Below, one piece after another: positions 47,680-56,984 of a stretch of 64,000 nt of DNA. Within the stretch, counting starts at the first letter, position 1. The number at the start of each line of letters is the position of its first letter. The position numbers were made by a program, and so were the translations under genes. The notes below the pieces were generated by a model that was not told the origin of the DNA, did no database searches, and saw only the letters and a list, made by a program, of their open reading frames with translations. Origin of the DNA: Bacteroidota bacterium (GTDB taxonomy: Bacteria > Bacteroidota > Bacteroidia > Bacteroidales > JACABE01); assembly GCA_013377005.1 (NCBI GenBank), contig JACABE010000004.1, positions 62,001 to 126,000 of the forward strand, given 5' to 3'.

Positions 47680-48405
47680 ATGAATACTATTCGATTTATG
47701 GGATATACGATTTCAGCTTCTTCTGTAAAAGAGTTTGCAAAAGAGCAGTGTATAATTAATACAATAAACCCACATTCGTACTATGTAGCAAAGAATGATG
47801 CAATTTTTAAAAAATCACTTCAAACTGCAAACATACTGCTACCTGATGGGAGTGGTATTGTTTGGGCAACAAGAATATTATTAGGTGTTAAAATAAAAAG
47901 AATAGCAGGTGCAGATATTCACCTTCAATTATTAGAAAAGGCAAATAATGAAAATTTGAACGTTTTTTATTTAGGTTCAAGTGAAAATACACTTTCTAAA
48001 ATAAAAAATCGAATCAAAACTGAATTTCCAAATATTAAAGTATCTTCTTATAGTCCACCTTTTAAACCGGAATTTTCCGAAAATGATAATAAATTAATAA
48101 TTGAGGCTATTAATTCATTTAAACCAGATATTTTATTTGTAGGAATGACAGCTCCTAAGCAGGAAAAGTGGGTTTTACAAAACAAAGAAAGGTTAAAAAT
48201 ACATATTATATCTTCAATAGGTGCAGTATTTGATTTTTATTCTGGTAATGTTAAACGATCATCGCAATTTTGGATAAATATCGGGTTAGAAGGACTACCC
48301 AGATTCTTTAGGGAACCTCGCCGATTATGGAAACGACTTTTCATTTCATTTCCACTTTTTTTTGTGGATGTATTCAAAACAAAATTGGGCTTGCTTAAGT
48401 TTTAA
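47680..48405 (+). CDS. WecG/TagA/CpsF-family glycosyltransferase (GT26)
   Basis: Transfers a sugar, typically ManNAc or ManNAcA or another HexNAc, to a polyprenyl-linked first sugar. The motifs NPHSYYVAKND, LLPDGSGIVWAT, RIAGADIHLQLL, FYLGSSENTL and FVGMTAPKQEKW occur in the order expected for GT26. The C-terminal RLWKRLFISFP is the membrane-contacting end. I use the ATG at 47680; the frame can be extended two codons to a TTG. As the probable second-step transferase, it implies an initiating phosphoglycosyl transferase encoded outside this window. Confidence 0.9.
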   Translation: MNTIRFMGYTISASSVKEFAKEQCIINTINPHSYYVAKNDAIFKKSLQTANILLPDGSGIVWATRILLGVKIKRIAGADIHLQLLEKANNENLNVFYLGSSENTLSKIKNRIKTEFPNIKVSSYSPPFKPEFSENDNKLIIEAINSFKPDILFVGMTAPKQEKWVLQNKERLKIHIISSIGAVFDFYSGNVKRSSQFWINIGLEGLPRFFREPRRLWKRLFISFPLFFVDVFKTKLGLLKF

Positions 48406-48710
48406 TATTATATTATTTCATTGAATTAAATAAAAATTTGCAATAAAATTAATCCAAATAAAATCTTACACCAATTAAAAGCATTTTCCGAAATTATCCA
48501 ATTTAATAATCTCAATCATGGCAAACGCATCTTAATTTATTCAGTTTGAATATCAGGCTATTAGTTTTTCTGTATTTATATTTTTAGAAAAAGATACGAA
48601 GTTAATGTTCTGAGAACTAAATGCAAAATAATTTATATGCGTTTGCCCTGTGATCTCAATAAGATTATTTTCAAATTATAAAAATATATATTATTATAAA
48701 ATTAACTCAA
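48406..48710. other. 305-bp gap before gmd with a long-range inverted repeat
   Basis: No gene seen. GGCAAACGCAT at 48520-48530 and ATGCGTTTGCC at 48637-48647 are perfect 11-bp inverted repeats, 106 bp apart, with further partial similarity outside (ATCA..). The enclosed sequence is AT-rich and noncoding. It may be a decayed miniature element. Confidence 0.6.
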
Positions 48711-49790
48711 ATGTCAAAAATAGCACTTATCACAGGTATTACCGGACAAGATGGTTCCTACTTAGCTGAATTTTTACTAGAAAAAGGGTACGAAGTTCAT
48801 GGAATAATGCGCCGTGCATCAACGTTTAATACCAATAGAATCGAGCATCTTTATTTCGATGAATGGATTAAAGATACTAAACAAAAACGTAGTATTAATC
48901 TACATTATGGTGATATGACTGATAGTAGTTCTTTGATTCGTATTATACAAGCTGTAAAACCAGACGAAATATACAATCTTGCTGCTCAAAGCCATGTTCA
49001 AGTTTCATTTGAAGTACCAGAATATACAGCAGAAGCAGATGCTGTAGGTACTTTGCGAATATTAGAAGCCGTTCGTATATTAGATTTAGAGAAGAAATGC
49101 AAAATATATCAGGCATCTACCTCAGAATTGTATGGTAAAGTACAGGAAGTTCCTCAAAAGGAAACGACTCCTTTTTATCCTCGATCGCCTTATGGGGTTG
49201 CTAAACAGTATGGATTTTGGATTACAAAAAATTATCGTGAATCCTATAATATGTTTGCAGTAAATGGAATTCTATTTAACCATGAAAGCGAACGTCGTGG
49301 CGAAACCTTTGTTACTCGAAAAATTACCTTAGCAGCAAGTCGTATTGCTCATGGTTTACAAAAAAAATTATACATGGGCAACTTGGATGCTTTACGAGAT
49401 TGGGGTTATGCCAAAGATTATGTTCAATGTATGTGGATGATGTTGCAACATTCTAAACCGGAAGATTTTGTAATTGCAACAGGAGAAATGCATACAGTAC
49501 GTGAATTTATTGAGTTGGCTTTTAAGGAAGCAGAAATAGAAATTACATGGCAAGGAAGTGGTATAAATGAAAAAGGAATAAATAAACTTACCGGAGATGT
49601 ATTGGTAGAAGTTGATGCTAAATACTTTCGACCTGCTGAAGTAGAACAACTTTGTGGAGATCCTACAAAAGCAAAAACTTTGCTTGGATGGAATCCTACA
49701 CAGACCAGTTTTAAAGAATTGGTAAAATTGATGATGAAACATGATTTGGTATATGTGAAAAAGTTGCATGAATCGAAAGTGGAATTATAA
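48711..49790 (+). CDS. gmd: GDP-mannose 4,6-dehydratase
   Basis: Converts GDP-D-mannose to GDP-4-keto-6-deoxy-D-mannose, first step to GDP-L-fucose. The NADP motif is [17 protein letters not shown], followed by [14 protein letters not shown], characteristic of Gmd. Catalytic serine/threonine, Tyr and Lys lie in [10 protein letters not shown] and [26 protein letters not shown] is the substrate-binding signature. Length (359 aa) is normal. The fucose synthase gene follows 45 bp downstream. Confidence 0.97.
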   Translation: MSKIALITGITGQDGSYLAEFLLEKGYEVHGIMRRASTFNTNRIEHLYFDEWIKDTKQKRSINLHYGDMTDSSSLIRIIQAVKPDEIYNLAAQSHVQVSFEVPEYTAEADAVGTLRILEAVRILDLEKKCKIYQASTSELYGKVQEVPQKETTPFYPRSPYGVAKQYGFWITKNYRESYNMFAVNGILFNHESERRGETFVTRKITLAASRIAHGLQKKLYMGNLDALRDWGYAKDYVQCMWMMLQHSKPEDFVIATGEMHTVREFIELAFKEAEIEITWQGSGINEKGINKLTGDVLVEVDAKYFRPAEVEQLCGDPTKAKTLLGWNPTQTSFKELVKLMMKHDLVYVKKLHESKVEL

Positions 49791-49835
49791 TTAAAAGAAC
49801 TAATATTACAAACATTATTTTCAAATAAAGAAAAT

Positions 49836-50930
49836 ATGGATAAAAATAGCAAAATATATATTGCTGGTCATAAAGGCTTAGTAGGTTCTGCACTATGGAA
49901 CAACCTATTAATAAAAGGATATACCAATTTAATTGGTCGATCTATCGAAGAACTTGATTTAATGAATCAGTCAGCTGTTGCAGATTTTTTTCAGGCAGAA
50001 AAGCCTGAATATGTTATTCTGGCAGCAGCAAAAGTAGGCGGAATCGTAGCTAATAATACCTATAGAGGACAATTTATATATGAGAATCTGCAAATCCAAA
50101 ACAATGTGATTCATCAGGCGTATCTGAACAATGTAAAAAAACTTCTTTTTCTGGGTTCAACATGCATTTACCCAAGAGATGCACAACAACCTATGTCTGA
50201 AGATTGTTTATTAACAAATATTCTGGAATATACCAATGAACCCTATGCAATTGCTAAGATTGCCGGATTAAAAATGTGTGAAAGTTATAATCTTCAATAC
50301 GGAACTAACTTTATTGCAGTAATGCCAACCAATCTTTATGGCCCTAATGATAACTTTGATTTGGAGAAAAGTCATGTTTTACCGGCAATGATTCGAAAAA
50401 TTTATCTTGGAAAATGTATTGAAGATGAAAACTGGCATGCAATACAAAATGATCTCAACAAACGTCCTATTGAAGGCATCACAGGTAAAAATAATAAAGA
50501 GGAAATTATAAGTAAGCTTTCAAAATACGGCATTTCATATTCACAGCAAGCCAATGTTGAAATTTGGGGAACCGGAGCTCCTTTGCGTGAATTTTTGTGG
50601 AGCGAAGAGATGGCAGATGCTTGTATTTACATCATGGAAAATGTAGATTTTAAAGATTTAAAAGAAAAATCAGCAGATAATCAATCAAATGAAATTCGCA
50701 ATAAACACATCAACATTGGTACCGGAGAAGAAATTACTATTAAAAATCTGGCTTTTCTGATTAAAGAAATTATTGGTTATACTGGAAATTTAGAATTTAA
50801 CACCTCTAAACCTGACGGAACCATGCGAAAACTAACAAATCCTTCTAAACTACACAATTTAGGATGGCATCATAAAATTGAAATCGAAGAAGGTATCAAG
50901 AAATTATTTAATTGGTATATTGACAACTAG
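49836..50930 (+). CDS. fcl: GDP-L-fucose synthase
   Basis: Bifunctional 3,5-epimerase and 4-reductase making GDP-L-fucose. The NADP motif is IAGHKGLVGSALW, with LAAAKVGGI, FLGSTCIYPRDAQQP and the catalytic YAIAKIAGLKM. Substrate residues follow in PTNLYGPNDNFD. At 364 residues it is longer than E. coli Fcl because of an insertion around residues 200-235 (PIEGITGKNNKEE..), which I have seen in Bacteroidota homologues. With gmd it gives the locus a third deoxy sugar. Confidence 0.96.
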   Translation: MDKNSKIYIAGHKGLVGSALWNNLLIKGYTNLIGRSIEELDLMNQSAVADFFQAEKPEYVILAAAKVGGIVANNTYRGQFIYENLQIQNNVIHQAYLNNVKKLLFLGSTCIYPRDAQQPMSEDCLLTNILEYTNEPYAIAKIAGLKMCESYNLQYGTNFIAVMPTNLYGPNDNFDLEKSHVLPAMIRKIYLGKCIEDENWHAIQNDLNKRPIEGITGKNNKEEIISKLSKYGISYSQQANVEIWGTGAPLREFLWSEEMADACIYIMENVDFKDLKEKSADNQSNEIRNKHINIGTGEEITIKNLAFLIKEIIGYTGNLEFNTSKPDGTMRKLTNPSKLHNLGWHHKIEIEEGIKKLFNWYIDN

Positions 50931-50999
50931 TTCCTAATAAAAATAACTTTTAGTAAGAACAAATATAGCCTATTTTTGCTTAGTTTCTTTTTTAATAAC

Positions 51000-51377
51000 A
51001 TGAATAAAAAAATAATACTTTTTCTTTATCTTTCTTTTATCAGTCTGCTGAGTATTATGCCACCATCTGATATACCCAAAATTCGGGTTTTCTCTCATTT
51101 TGACAAACTGGTTCACATGCTTTTCTACGCAGGGCTAACATTTTTACTGATATGGAATCTGAATAAAAATAAAAATAAATTCTGGTTCATCCTTTCCTTT
51201 GTATTTTGCTGGGGTTTATTCATGGAAATTATTCAAGGTGTAAGTAATTTAGGACGAACTTTTGATCTTCTTGATGTTTTGTCAAATTCATTTGGATTTT
51301 TATTAGGCTTATTAGTATGGGAAATAATATTTCGATTTCAAAAGAAGAAACATCTCAAAACTATTATAAAACAATAA
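51000..51377 (+). CDS. VanZ-family small membrane protein
   Basis: A 125-residue integral membrane protein with four hydrophobic segments. It has the VanZ-type motif HFDKLVHMLFYAGLTFLL in the first half and MEIIQGVSN..RTFDLLDVLSNSFG in the second. The family has no firm biochemical role; the founding member gives low-level teicoplanin resistance. I use the ATG at 51000 because the longer frame begins with TTG. Homologues often sit in exopolysaccharide and exosortase loci, in line with the gene content here. Confidence 0.82.
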   Translation: MNKKIILFLYLSFISLLSIMPPSDIPKIRVFSHFDKLVHMLFYAGLTFLLIWNLNKNKNKFWFILSFVFCWGLFMEIIQGVSNLGRTFDLLDVLSNSFGFLLGLLVWEIIFRFQKKKHLKTIIKQ

Positions 51378-51578
51378 ATTATTCTTATTTTAAATCAAAA
51401 ATTTAAAATAAATTAAACTTTAATTCGCCATATAAAATATTTTACACATCTTTGAATTGATTTGTTGCATTTGTAACTTGAATCTACCCCTAGCTTTGGT
51501 TGCTTTTATTTTTTTTTAAATACTGGGCTCTTGTTTAAAATAACTAACTTTACAGAGCTCTTCAAAACTTTAATAATT

Positions 51579-51809
51579 ATGAATATACAAGAAAATGTCG
51601 TTAATTTAATTGCCAGGGTATTAGAAGTTACTCCAGAAAAAATAAATGAAGATACTGCAATAGGTGATATTCCTTCATGGGATTCTTTAAGGCATGTAAC
51701 AATTATTATTGAACTTGAAAAACATTTTAAAGTGAATTTCGAACCAGAAATTATTATGAACATGGAAGATGTTAGTGATATTGTTGCAGCTATTGAAGAA
51801 CGAATTTGA
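51579..51809 (+). CDS. Acyl carrier protein (second copy)
   Basis: A 76-residue carrier protein from the ATG at 51579 (MNIQENVVNLIARVLEV). The phosphopantetheine site is Ser36 in WDSLRHV, matching DSL fully, unlike the first ACP. It is acidic and helical, with a closing EDVSDIVAAIEERI. An AMP-forming acyl ligase starts 13 bp downstream, followed by an alcohol dehydrogenase and a LuxE-LuxC fusion, all in one direction. This ACP likely carries the acyl group that the module activates and reduces. A TTG-started extension from 51531 is unlikely. Confidence 0.9.
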   Translation: MNIQENVVNLIARVLEVTPEKINEDTAIGDIPSWDSLRHVTIIIELEKHFKVNFEPEIIMNMEDVSDIVAAIEERI

Positions 51810-51822
51810 AAATTAAAAATTT

Positions 51823-53280
51823 ATGTTAGAAAGTGTTGTAAATCAAATTTTTTCTAAAGCACTGCTTTTCCCGAATAAAAAGGCACTCATTGAAGAAAAT
51901 AAAGCTATATCTTATTCAGAATTAGCTTCAAAAATTTTAGCAACAAAATTTGCTTTGGAAAACGATCTTAACATAAAAAAAGGGGATCGGGTGATAATTT
52001 CTGCAAATAAACAAATCGGGTTTGTATATGCTTATTTTGGAGCACATTTAGCAGGTGTAATAGTAGTTCCTGTTGATTTTGATACAAATCAAACACGATT
52101 ACAATATATAATTCTGAAAATAAAGCCAGCATTAATGATAGGTTTTGAAAACCCAATTTCGAACATAATGAATATTCCAATTGATTATTTTGATAATTTA
52201 AAAGGAAGCTCTGAAATAAACAAAGAGTTTCCTCAGATAGATGAAATTGCTGATATAGTTTTTACTACAGGCACAACAGGAGATCCTAAAGGTGTAATAT
52301 TAAAACACCGGAATATAGCTGCATCTGCAAATAACATCAATATATTTATACAAAACACATCAGAAGATGTCGAATTACTTGCTTTACCTGTTTCTCATTC
52401 CTTCGGATTAGGAAGAATAAGATGCGTTCTTTCAAAGGGAGCTACACTTATTTTATTGGGAAGCTTTACAAATGTAAAAAAAATATTCAGGATTATTGAA
52501 ACACATGGTGTAACCGGCTTCGCAATGGTACCTTCAAGTTGGGCATATATTAAAAAGATGAGCGGAACAAAAATTGGTAAATTTTCTCATTTGATTAAAT
52601 ATATCGAGATTGGCAGTGCTCCTATGCCTATGGAAGACAAACATCTGCTAATAAAATTATTTCCTCTGACCAGAATTTGTATGCATTATGGATTAACTGA
52701 GGCATCCCGGTCATCTTTTATAGAATTTAACAGTCAAAAAGATAAACTTGAAACAGTTGGAAAATCAACTCCAAATGTGTTAATTACAATAAAAGACGAA
52801 AACGGAACAGATTTACCTATTGGTGTTGAAGGAGAAATTTGTGTAAAAGGAGATTCTGTTACAAGTGGTTACTGGAATGATACAAAAACAACTACAGATT
52901 CTTTTTGGAGTGATTCTTTTCGTACCGGAGATTGGGGCGTTTTTGATGAATCTGGATATCTTTCTTTAAAAAGCAGGAAAAAAGAAATAATTAATGTTGG
53001 CGGTAAAAAAGTCAGTCCAATTGAGGTTGAGGTTGTATTAGTAACATATCCCGGAATAAAAGAATGTGCATGTATCGGAATAGAAGATCCGAATCAGCTA
53101 TTGGGTGAAGTTATTAAAGCTTTTATAGTATTAGATGATGGAATTAATCTAAATTTTAATGATGTTAAGAAATATGTCGGCGAGCATCTTGAGGCATATA
53201 AAATTCCTGTTGTTTTTGAAACAATCCCTGAAATACCTAAAACTTCATCAGGTAAAATTCAACGTTTGATTTTAAAATAA
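51823..53280 (+). CDS. AMP-forming acyl-CoA/acyl-ACP synthetase
   Basis: ANL-superfamily adenylating ligase of 485 residues. Signature motifs are complete: the phosphate-binding loop IVFTTGTTGDPKGV, MHYGLTEASRSS, the FRTGDWG segment and GKKVSPIEVE. The closing PKTSSGKIQR contains the adenylation lysine. It would activate a fatty or other carboxylic acid as acyl-AMP and load it on the adjacent ACP or on CoA. There are no condensation or NRPS domains attached. Its partners (ACP before; alcohol dehydrogenase and acyl reductase after) suggest supply of a substrate to be reduced. Confidence 0.9.
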   Translation: MLESVVNQIFSKALLFPNKKALIEENKAISYSELASKILATKFALENDLNIKKGDRVIISANKQIGFVYAYFGAHLAGVIVVPVDFDTNQTRLQYIILKIKPALMIGFENPISNIMNIPIDYFDNLKGSSEINKEFPQIDEIADIVFTTGTTGDPKGVILKHRNIAASANNINIFIQNTSEDVELLALPVSHSFGLGRIRCVLSKGATLILLGSFTNVKKIFRIIETHGVTGFAMVPSSWAYIKKMSGTKIGKFSHLIKYIEIGSAPMPMEDKHLLIKLFPLTRICMHYGLTEASRSSFIEFNSQKDKLETVGKSTPNVLITIKDENGTDLPIGVEGEICVKGDSVTSGYWNDTKTTTDSFWSDSFRTGDWGVFDESGYLSLKSRKKEIINVGGKKVSPIEVEVVLVTYPGIKECACIGIEDPNQLLGEVIKAFIVLDDGINLNFNDVKKYVGEHLEAYKIPVVFETIPEIPKTSSGKIQRLILK

Positions 53281-53287
53281 TAAATAT

Positions 53288-54421
53288 ATGTGGGAACCAC
53301 AAGGGCTTTATAGTAAATTTCTATTAAAACAGCCAACTTTATTGTTTGGTGAAAATTCGATCAGAGGTTTAAGAAATTTTCCTTGTTCAAAAGTTGCTGT
53401 AATACACGGCAAAGGTTTAACTGAAGAATCAAAAAGTGTTTTTATTTCAACTTTTGGCGTATTTGACTTGCTGTTCATAAATAAGACCTGGAAAAATGAA
53501 CCAATTTTAGAAGAGCTACATACTACTATTCAAATACTTGAAGATTTTAAACCTGATCTCATTATTGCTGTGGGTGGAGGTGCCGTAATTGATGGGAGTA
53601 AAATGGCTCGTTTATATTATGAATTCCCTTTTTTTAATGTTATAAATCCAAAATTTACATATTTAGAATGGAGTACTAAATTCATTGCAATTCCAACTAC
53701 TGTGGGAAGTGGCTCTGAAATATCTTCAGCTATTGTTTTATTTAATACTGTAAAAAAAACAAAAGAGATGATTGTAAACCATTCTCTTTTACCCGATGTT
53801 GTTATTCTTGATCCTTTATTTATCAAAGGTTCATCAGAGAAAATAATACTCTCTTCTTCTGTTGATGCTTTATCACATATTATTGAAGGTTATGTATCAA
53901 AAGTAGAAAACACATTTTCTGATGTTTATGCTGAAAAATCCTGTCAAATTATTTATGAAACATTTTCTTCATTAGCATTTAATTTAAATACTACAGATAT
54001 TAATCGTTTGCAATTTGCAGGATACTTGGGTGGCATTGTGCAAAATCACTGCATAGTTGGCAGTACGCATGCAATTGCGCATCAATTAACCAGTTTTGGT
54101 TTTTCTCATTCCATAGCTATCTCTTTACTTTTAACTTCAGTAATAAAATCAAATGCAATTAACTTAGAAACTAAATTAAGATACGATTTGCTTGCTAAGA
54201 GATGTGGTATTCAAGATGGTATTGATGGATTAATTGATTTTATTGATCATTTAATTATTAAAATGGATATTGAAGAAGAGAAAAACAGATTAAGATATTT
54301 AATCCCCTCTTTAATTTCTGATCAGACTTTTATTGAAAATGTACAAAAAGACAAAGGAGGATTTGGTAACCCTATAACAATAACGGAAGATTATATTATA
54401 AATATTTTAAATATGATTTAA
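53288..54421 (+). CDS. Iron-containing alcohol dehydrogenase family protein
   Basis: Group III (Fe-type) alcohol dehydrogenase fold, 377 residues. The nucleotide loop is IIAVGGGAVIDGSKMA, and the family block IPTTVGSGSEISSAIV follows. The metal ligands appear complete: Asp and His in VDALSHIIEGY, and two histidines in GSTHAIAHQL. It would interconvert an aldehyde and an alcohol with NAD(P)H. It overlaps the LuxE-LuxC gene by 1 bp, so it probably reduces the aldehyde released by that enzyme. KdnB-type sugar oxidases belong to the same family, so a sugar substrate is an alternative. Confidence 0.86.
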   Translation: MWEPQGLYSKFLLKQPTLLFGENSIRGLRNFPCSKVAVIHGKGLTEESKSVFISTFGVFDLLFINKTWKNEPILEELHTTIQILEDFKPDLIIAVGGGAVIDGSKMARLYYEFPFFNVINPKFTYLEWSTKFIAIPTTVGSGSEISSAIVLFNTVKKTKEMIVNHSLLPDVVILDPLFIKGSSEKIILSSSVDALSHIIEGYVSKVENTFSDVYAEKSCQIIYETFSSLAFNLNTTDINRLQFAGYLGGIVQNHCIVGSTHAIAHQLTSFGFSHSIAISLLLTSVIKSNAINLETKLRYDLLAKRCGIQDGIDGLIDFIDHLIIKMDIEEEKNRLRYLIPSLISDQTFIENVQKDKGGFGNPITITEDYIINILNMI

Positions 54422-56907
54422 TGATGGAAGATTCATTAGTAGAAGTATTAATAAATAAACCACCCTATAATTTTTCTAAACAGGAGAAAGATATTGATTT
54501 TTATAATGCTTTACTGGAAGAGTTAAATTTTCATTATACGAATAATAAATTATTCAAACATTTTTGTGATAATAAGAATTTTAATCCACAAAACTTTGTT
54601 GGGAATTTATCGGAAATTCCATATATTTCAGTAAATGTATTTAAAGAATTAGGAGAAGATTTGATTTCTGTCCCAAACGAAGATATTAAATTTAATTTAC
54701 AGTCATCTGCTACTTCAGGCATACCAAGCACTATCCTTGTAGATAAAATCACATCTAAAAGGCAGTCAAAAGTAATGATTAAAGTGGTTCAAGAGTTTAT
54801 TGGAAAAGATCGTAAACCTTTTCTGGTTATGGATATAAATCCTCAAAGCGAGTATCGTAATTTATTGGGAGCAAGGTATGCAGCAATAAGTGGATATTTA
54901 AATTTCGCCAATGAAATTAGCTATTTTTTAAAGGTTGATGAAAAAAATAAGTATTTTTTTGATATAAAAGGTATCCGTGAATATATAAGCAAACTAACAG
55001 CTTCTCAGCCAGCTATTATTTTTGGATTTACATATATTTTGTTTTCTGAAGTGATAAGACCATATCTTGAAAAAGGTGAAATGTTTCAGTTACCTGTAGG
55101 ATCAAAAATAATTCATATTGGGGGATGGAAAAAATTAGAAAACGAAAAAGTTACTAAAGAAGAGTTTAACAAAAATGCATCTGTCCTTTTTGGGATAAAT
55201 CCTGATGACGTAATTGATATATATGGGTTCACAGAACAAATGGGATTAAATTATCCTGACTGTCTTTGTGGTTTTAAACATGCTTCTTTATATTCAGAAG
55301 TTATTATTCGTGATACAGTTACTAAAGAAGTATTGCCTGAAGGAAATGAAGGAATGTTGGAATTTTTGTCACCTATCCCTCATTCATATCCCGGTAACGT
55401 CGTTCTTACAGATGATATTGGAATCATAGATAAAAATCCATGCCCCTATGGTAAACAGGGAACTCGTTTTAAGATTATAGGAAGATTGAAAAAAGCAGAA
55501 ATCAGAGGGTGTGGAGACATTTTATCAAGTAAATTGAAATTTTTAGATTCTAAAATAATTAGTATTAATGATGAAGTACAATTATTCAAAGTAGAGTTTT
55601 GGAAAGGTGAAGATGTATCAAACTTAAAATCAAATGAAGAGCAATTAACAAGTATAATTGATCAATTAAATCAATCTGTGAAATGGCTTAGGAGTCAACC
55701 TATTGATGCTTTAATTGGCTTGATTGGGAAAATTGCATTAAAATGGATGGACTTTGAAAAGTCAGAAAACGAAATTTTAAAAGACAAAGGTTTATCATTT
55801 TTATCCGCTTGGTGTAGCCCTGAACATCTGGTTCGAATTTCAACAATTGGGTTAAGAGGAAACCGAAAATATATGAATTCTTTTCTTCCAATGGAAGATT
55901 CTACAATTCAGTATATGAAAGCTACTTCCCGTGGTCTTGTTTGTCACTGGTTGGCAGGGAATGTACAAGTTTTGGGAATGTTTGCTTTAGTGCAATCAAT
56001 TTTAACTAAAAATGTGAATCTTTTGAAAATATCTTCAAAAGATGATGGTATATTTTCATTAATGTTAAGTGCTTTCGAAAATGTATCCTTTACAACGAAA
56101 GGTGGGTATACAATAAAAGCAGATGATTTGCTAAAAACAATCGGAGTTATATATTATGATCATAATGAGTCCAAATTAGGAGAAATTATGTCTAAGGCTG
56201 CAAAAGCAAGAATTGCCTGGGGTGGACGAGATGCAGTACAAACAGTATCAACTTATCCAGCAGCTTATGATTGTGAAGATCTTATTTTAGGTCCAAAACT
56301 TTCATTTTCTGTTATTGCTAAAGAAAAACTGGAAGATGAACGGAAAGTAAAAAAATTAGCACGCAAAATTGCCGTTGATGCAAGTGTTTTTGACCAGACA
56401 GGATGTGCATCACCCCACAATTTATTTATTGAGCGAGGTGGTAATATTTCTCCAAAAGAATTTTCAGTATTACTTGCCGAAGGAATGAAAAAAACAACTT
56501 TACAAATCCCCAAAGGGAGTATTTCGCCTGAACAGATTTCTGCAATTCACTCTATACGAAGCTTATATGATTTCAAAGGTATTGCATGGACAAGCACAGA
56601 TTCAACATGGACTGTATTGTACAGTGAAGATATGAATTTAAATCAACCTGTATATTCACGTGTACTATTTGTACATCCAGTTAATCATATTGATGAAACG
56701 CTTATCTTTATAAATGATAACATTCAAACAATAGGATTGGCAGCTACAGGTAAAAAGGCTATTTCATACGCAGATAAAGCAACAGCCAAAGGAGCAATGC
56801 GTTTACCAGATTTAGGAAAAATGCTTAATTTTGAGTCTCCATGGGATGGTTTATTTATTATGGATAGACTCGTTCGTTGGAATACAATGGGTGGACCTCT
56901 TGTTTAA
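54421..56907 (+). CDS. LuxE-LuxC fusion: acyl-protein synthetase/acyl reductase
   Basis: Two enzymes of the bioluminescence fatty-acid reductase complex fused in one 828-residue chain. Residues ~1-385 resemble LuxE/PaaK-type acyl-protein synthetase: NFVGNLSEIPYISVNVFKEL, the loop QSSATSGIPSTI, and DIYGFTEQMGLNYPDC. Residues ~440-828 resemble LuxC acyl reductase: LVCHWLAGNVQVLGMFALVQ, RIAWGGRDAVQTVS and the likely acyl-enzyme Cys662 in FDQTGCASPHNLF. Together they would activate an acyl chain, move it to the cysteine and reduce it to an aldehyde with NADPH. No luciferase (luxAB) is present. Reading is continuous, without frameshift. Two-gene versions are common; the fusion is less so. Confidence 0.87.
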   Translation: MMEDSLVEVLINKPPYNFSKQEKDIDFYNALLEELNFHYTNNKLFKHFCDNKNFNPQNFVGNLSEIPYISVNVFKELGEDLISVPNEDIKFNLQSSATSGIPSTILVDKITSKRQSKVMIKVVQEFIGKDRKPFLVMDINPQSEYRNLLGARYAAISGYLNFANEISYFLKVDEKNKYFFDIKGIREYISKLTASQPAIIFGFTYILFSEVIRPYLEKGEMFQLPVGSKIIHIGGWKKLENEKVTKEEFNKNASVLFGINPDDVIDIYGFTEQMGLNYPDCLCGFKHASLYSEVIIRDTVTKEVLPEGNEGMLEFLSPIPHSYPGNVVLTDDIGIIDKNPCPYGKQGTRFKIIGRLKKAEIRGCGDILSSKLKFLDSKIISINDEVQLFKVEFWKGEDVSNLKSNEEQLTSIIDQLNQSVKWLRSQPIDALIGLIGKIALKWMDFEKSENEILKDKGLSFLSAWCSPEHLVRISTIGLRGNRKYMNSFLPMEDSTIQYMKATSRGLVCHWLAGNVQVLGMFALVQSILTKNVNLLKISSKDDGIFSLMLSAFENVSFTTKGGYTIKADDLLKTIGVIYYDHNESKLGEIMSKAAKARIAWGGRDAVQTVSTYPAAYDCEDLILGPKLSFSVIAKEKLEDERKVKKLARKIAVDASVFDQTGCASPHNLFIERGGNISPKEFSVLLAEGMKKTTLQIPKGSISPEQISAIHSIRSLYDFKGIAWTSTDSTWTVLYSEDMNLNQPVYSRVLFVHPVNHIDETLIFINDNIQTIGLAATGKKAISYADKATAKGAMRLPDLGKMLNFESPWDGLFIMDRLVRWNTMGGPLV

Positions 56908-56984
56908 GCTTTTAGATGTATATTGTCAAAAAAAACGTTTGTAACTATTAAATTTCAAAATTATATTGAATATTGATTAAATGT

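Noticed and set aside
53288-54421. KdnB-type sugar oxidase making 8-amino-Kdo
   Set aside because: The Fe-ADH fold fits, but no KdnA aminotransferase is adjacent, and the gene is coupled to LuxE-LuxC. Kept only as an alternative.
51579-56907. A bioluminescence (lux) operon
   Set aside because: LuxE- and LuxC-like domains are present, but there is no luxA/luxB luciferase or luxD in the window. The neighbours are an ACP, ligase and alcohol dehydrogenase.
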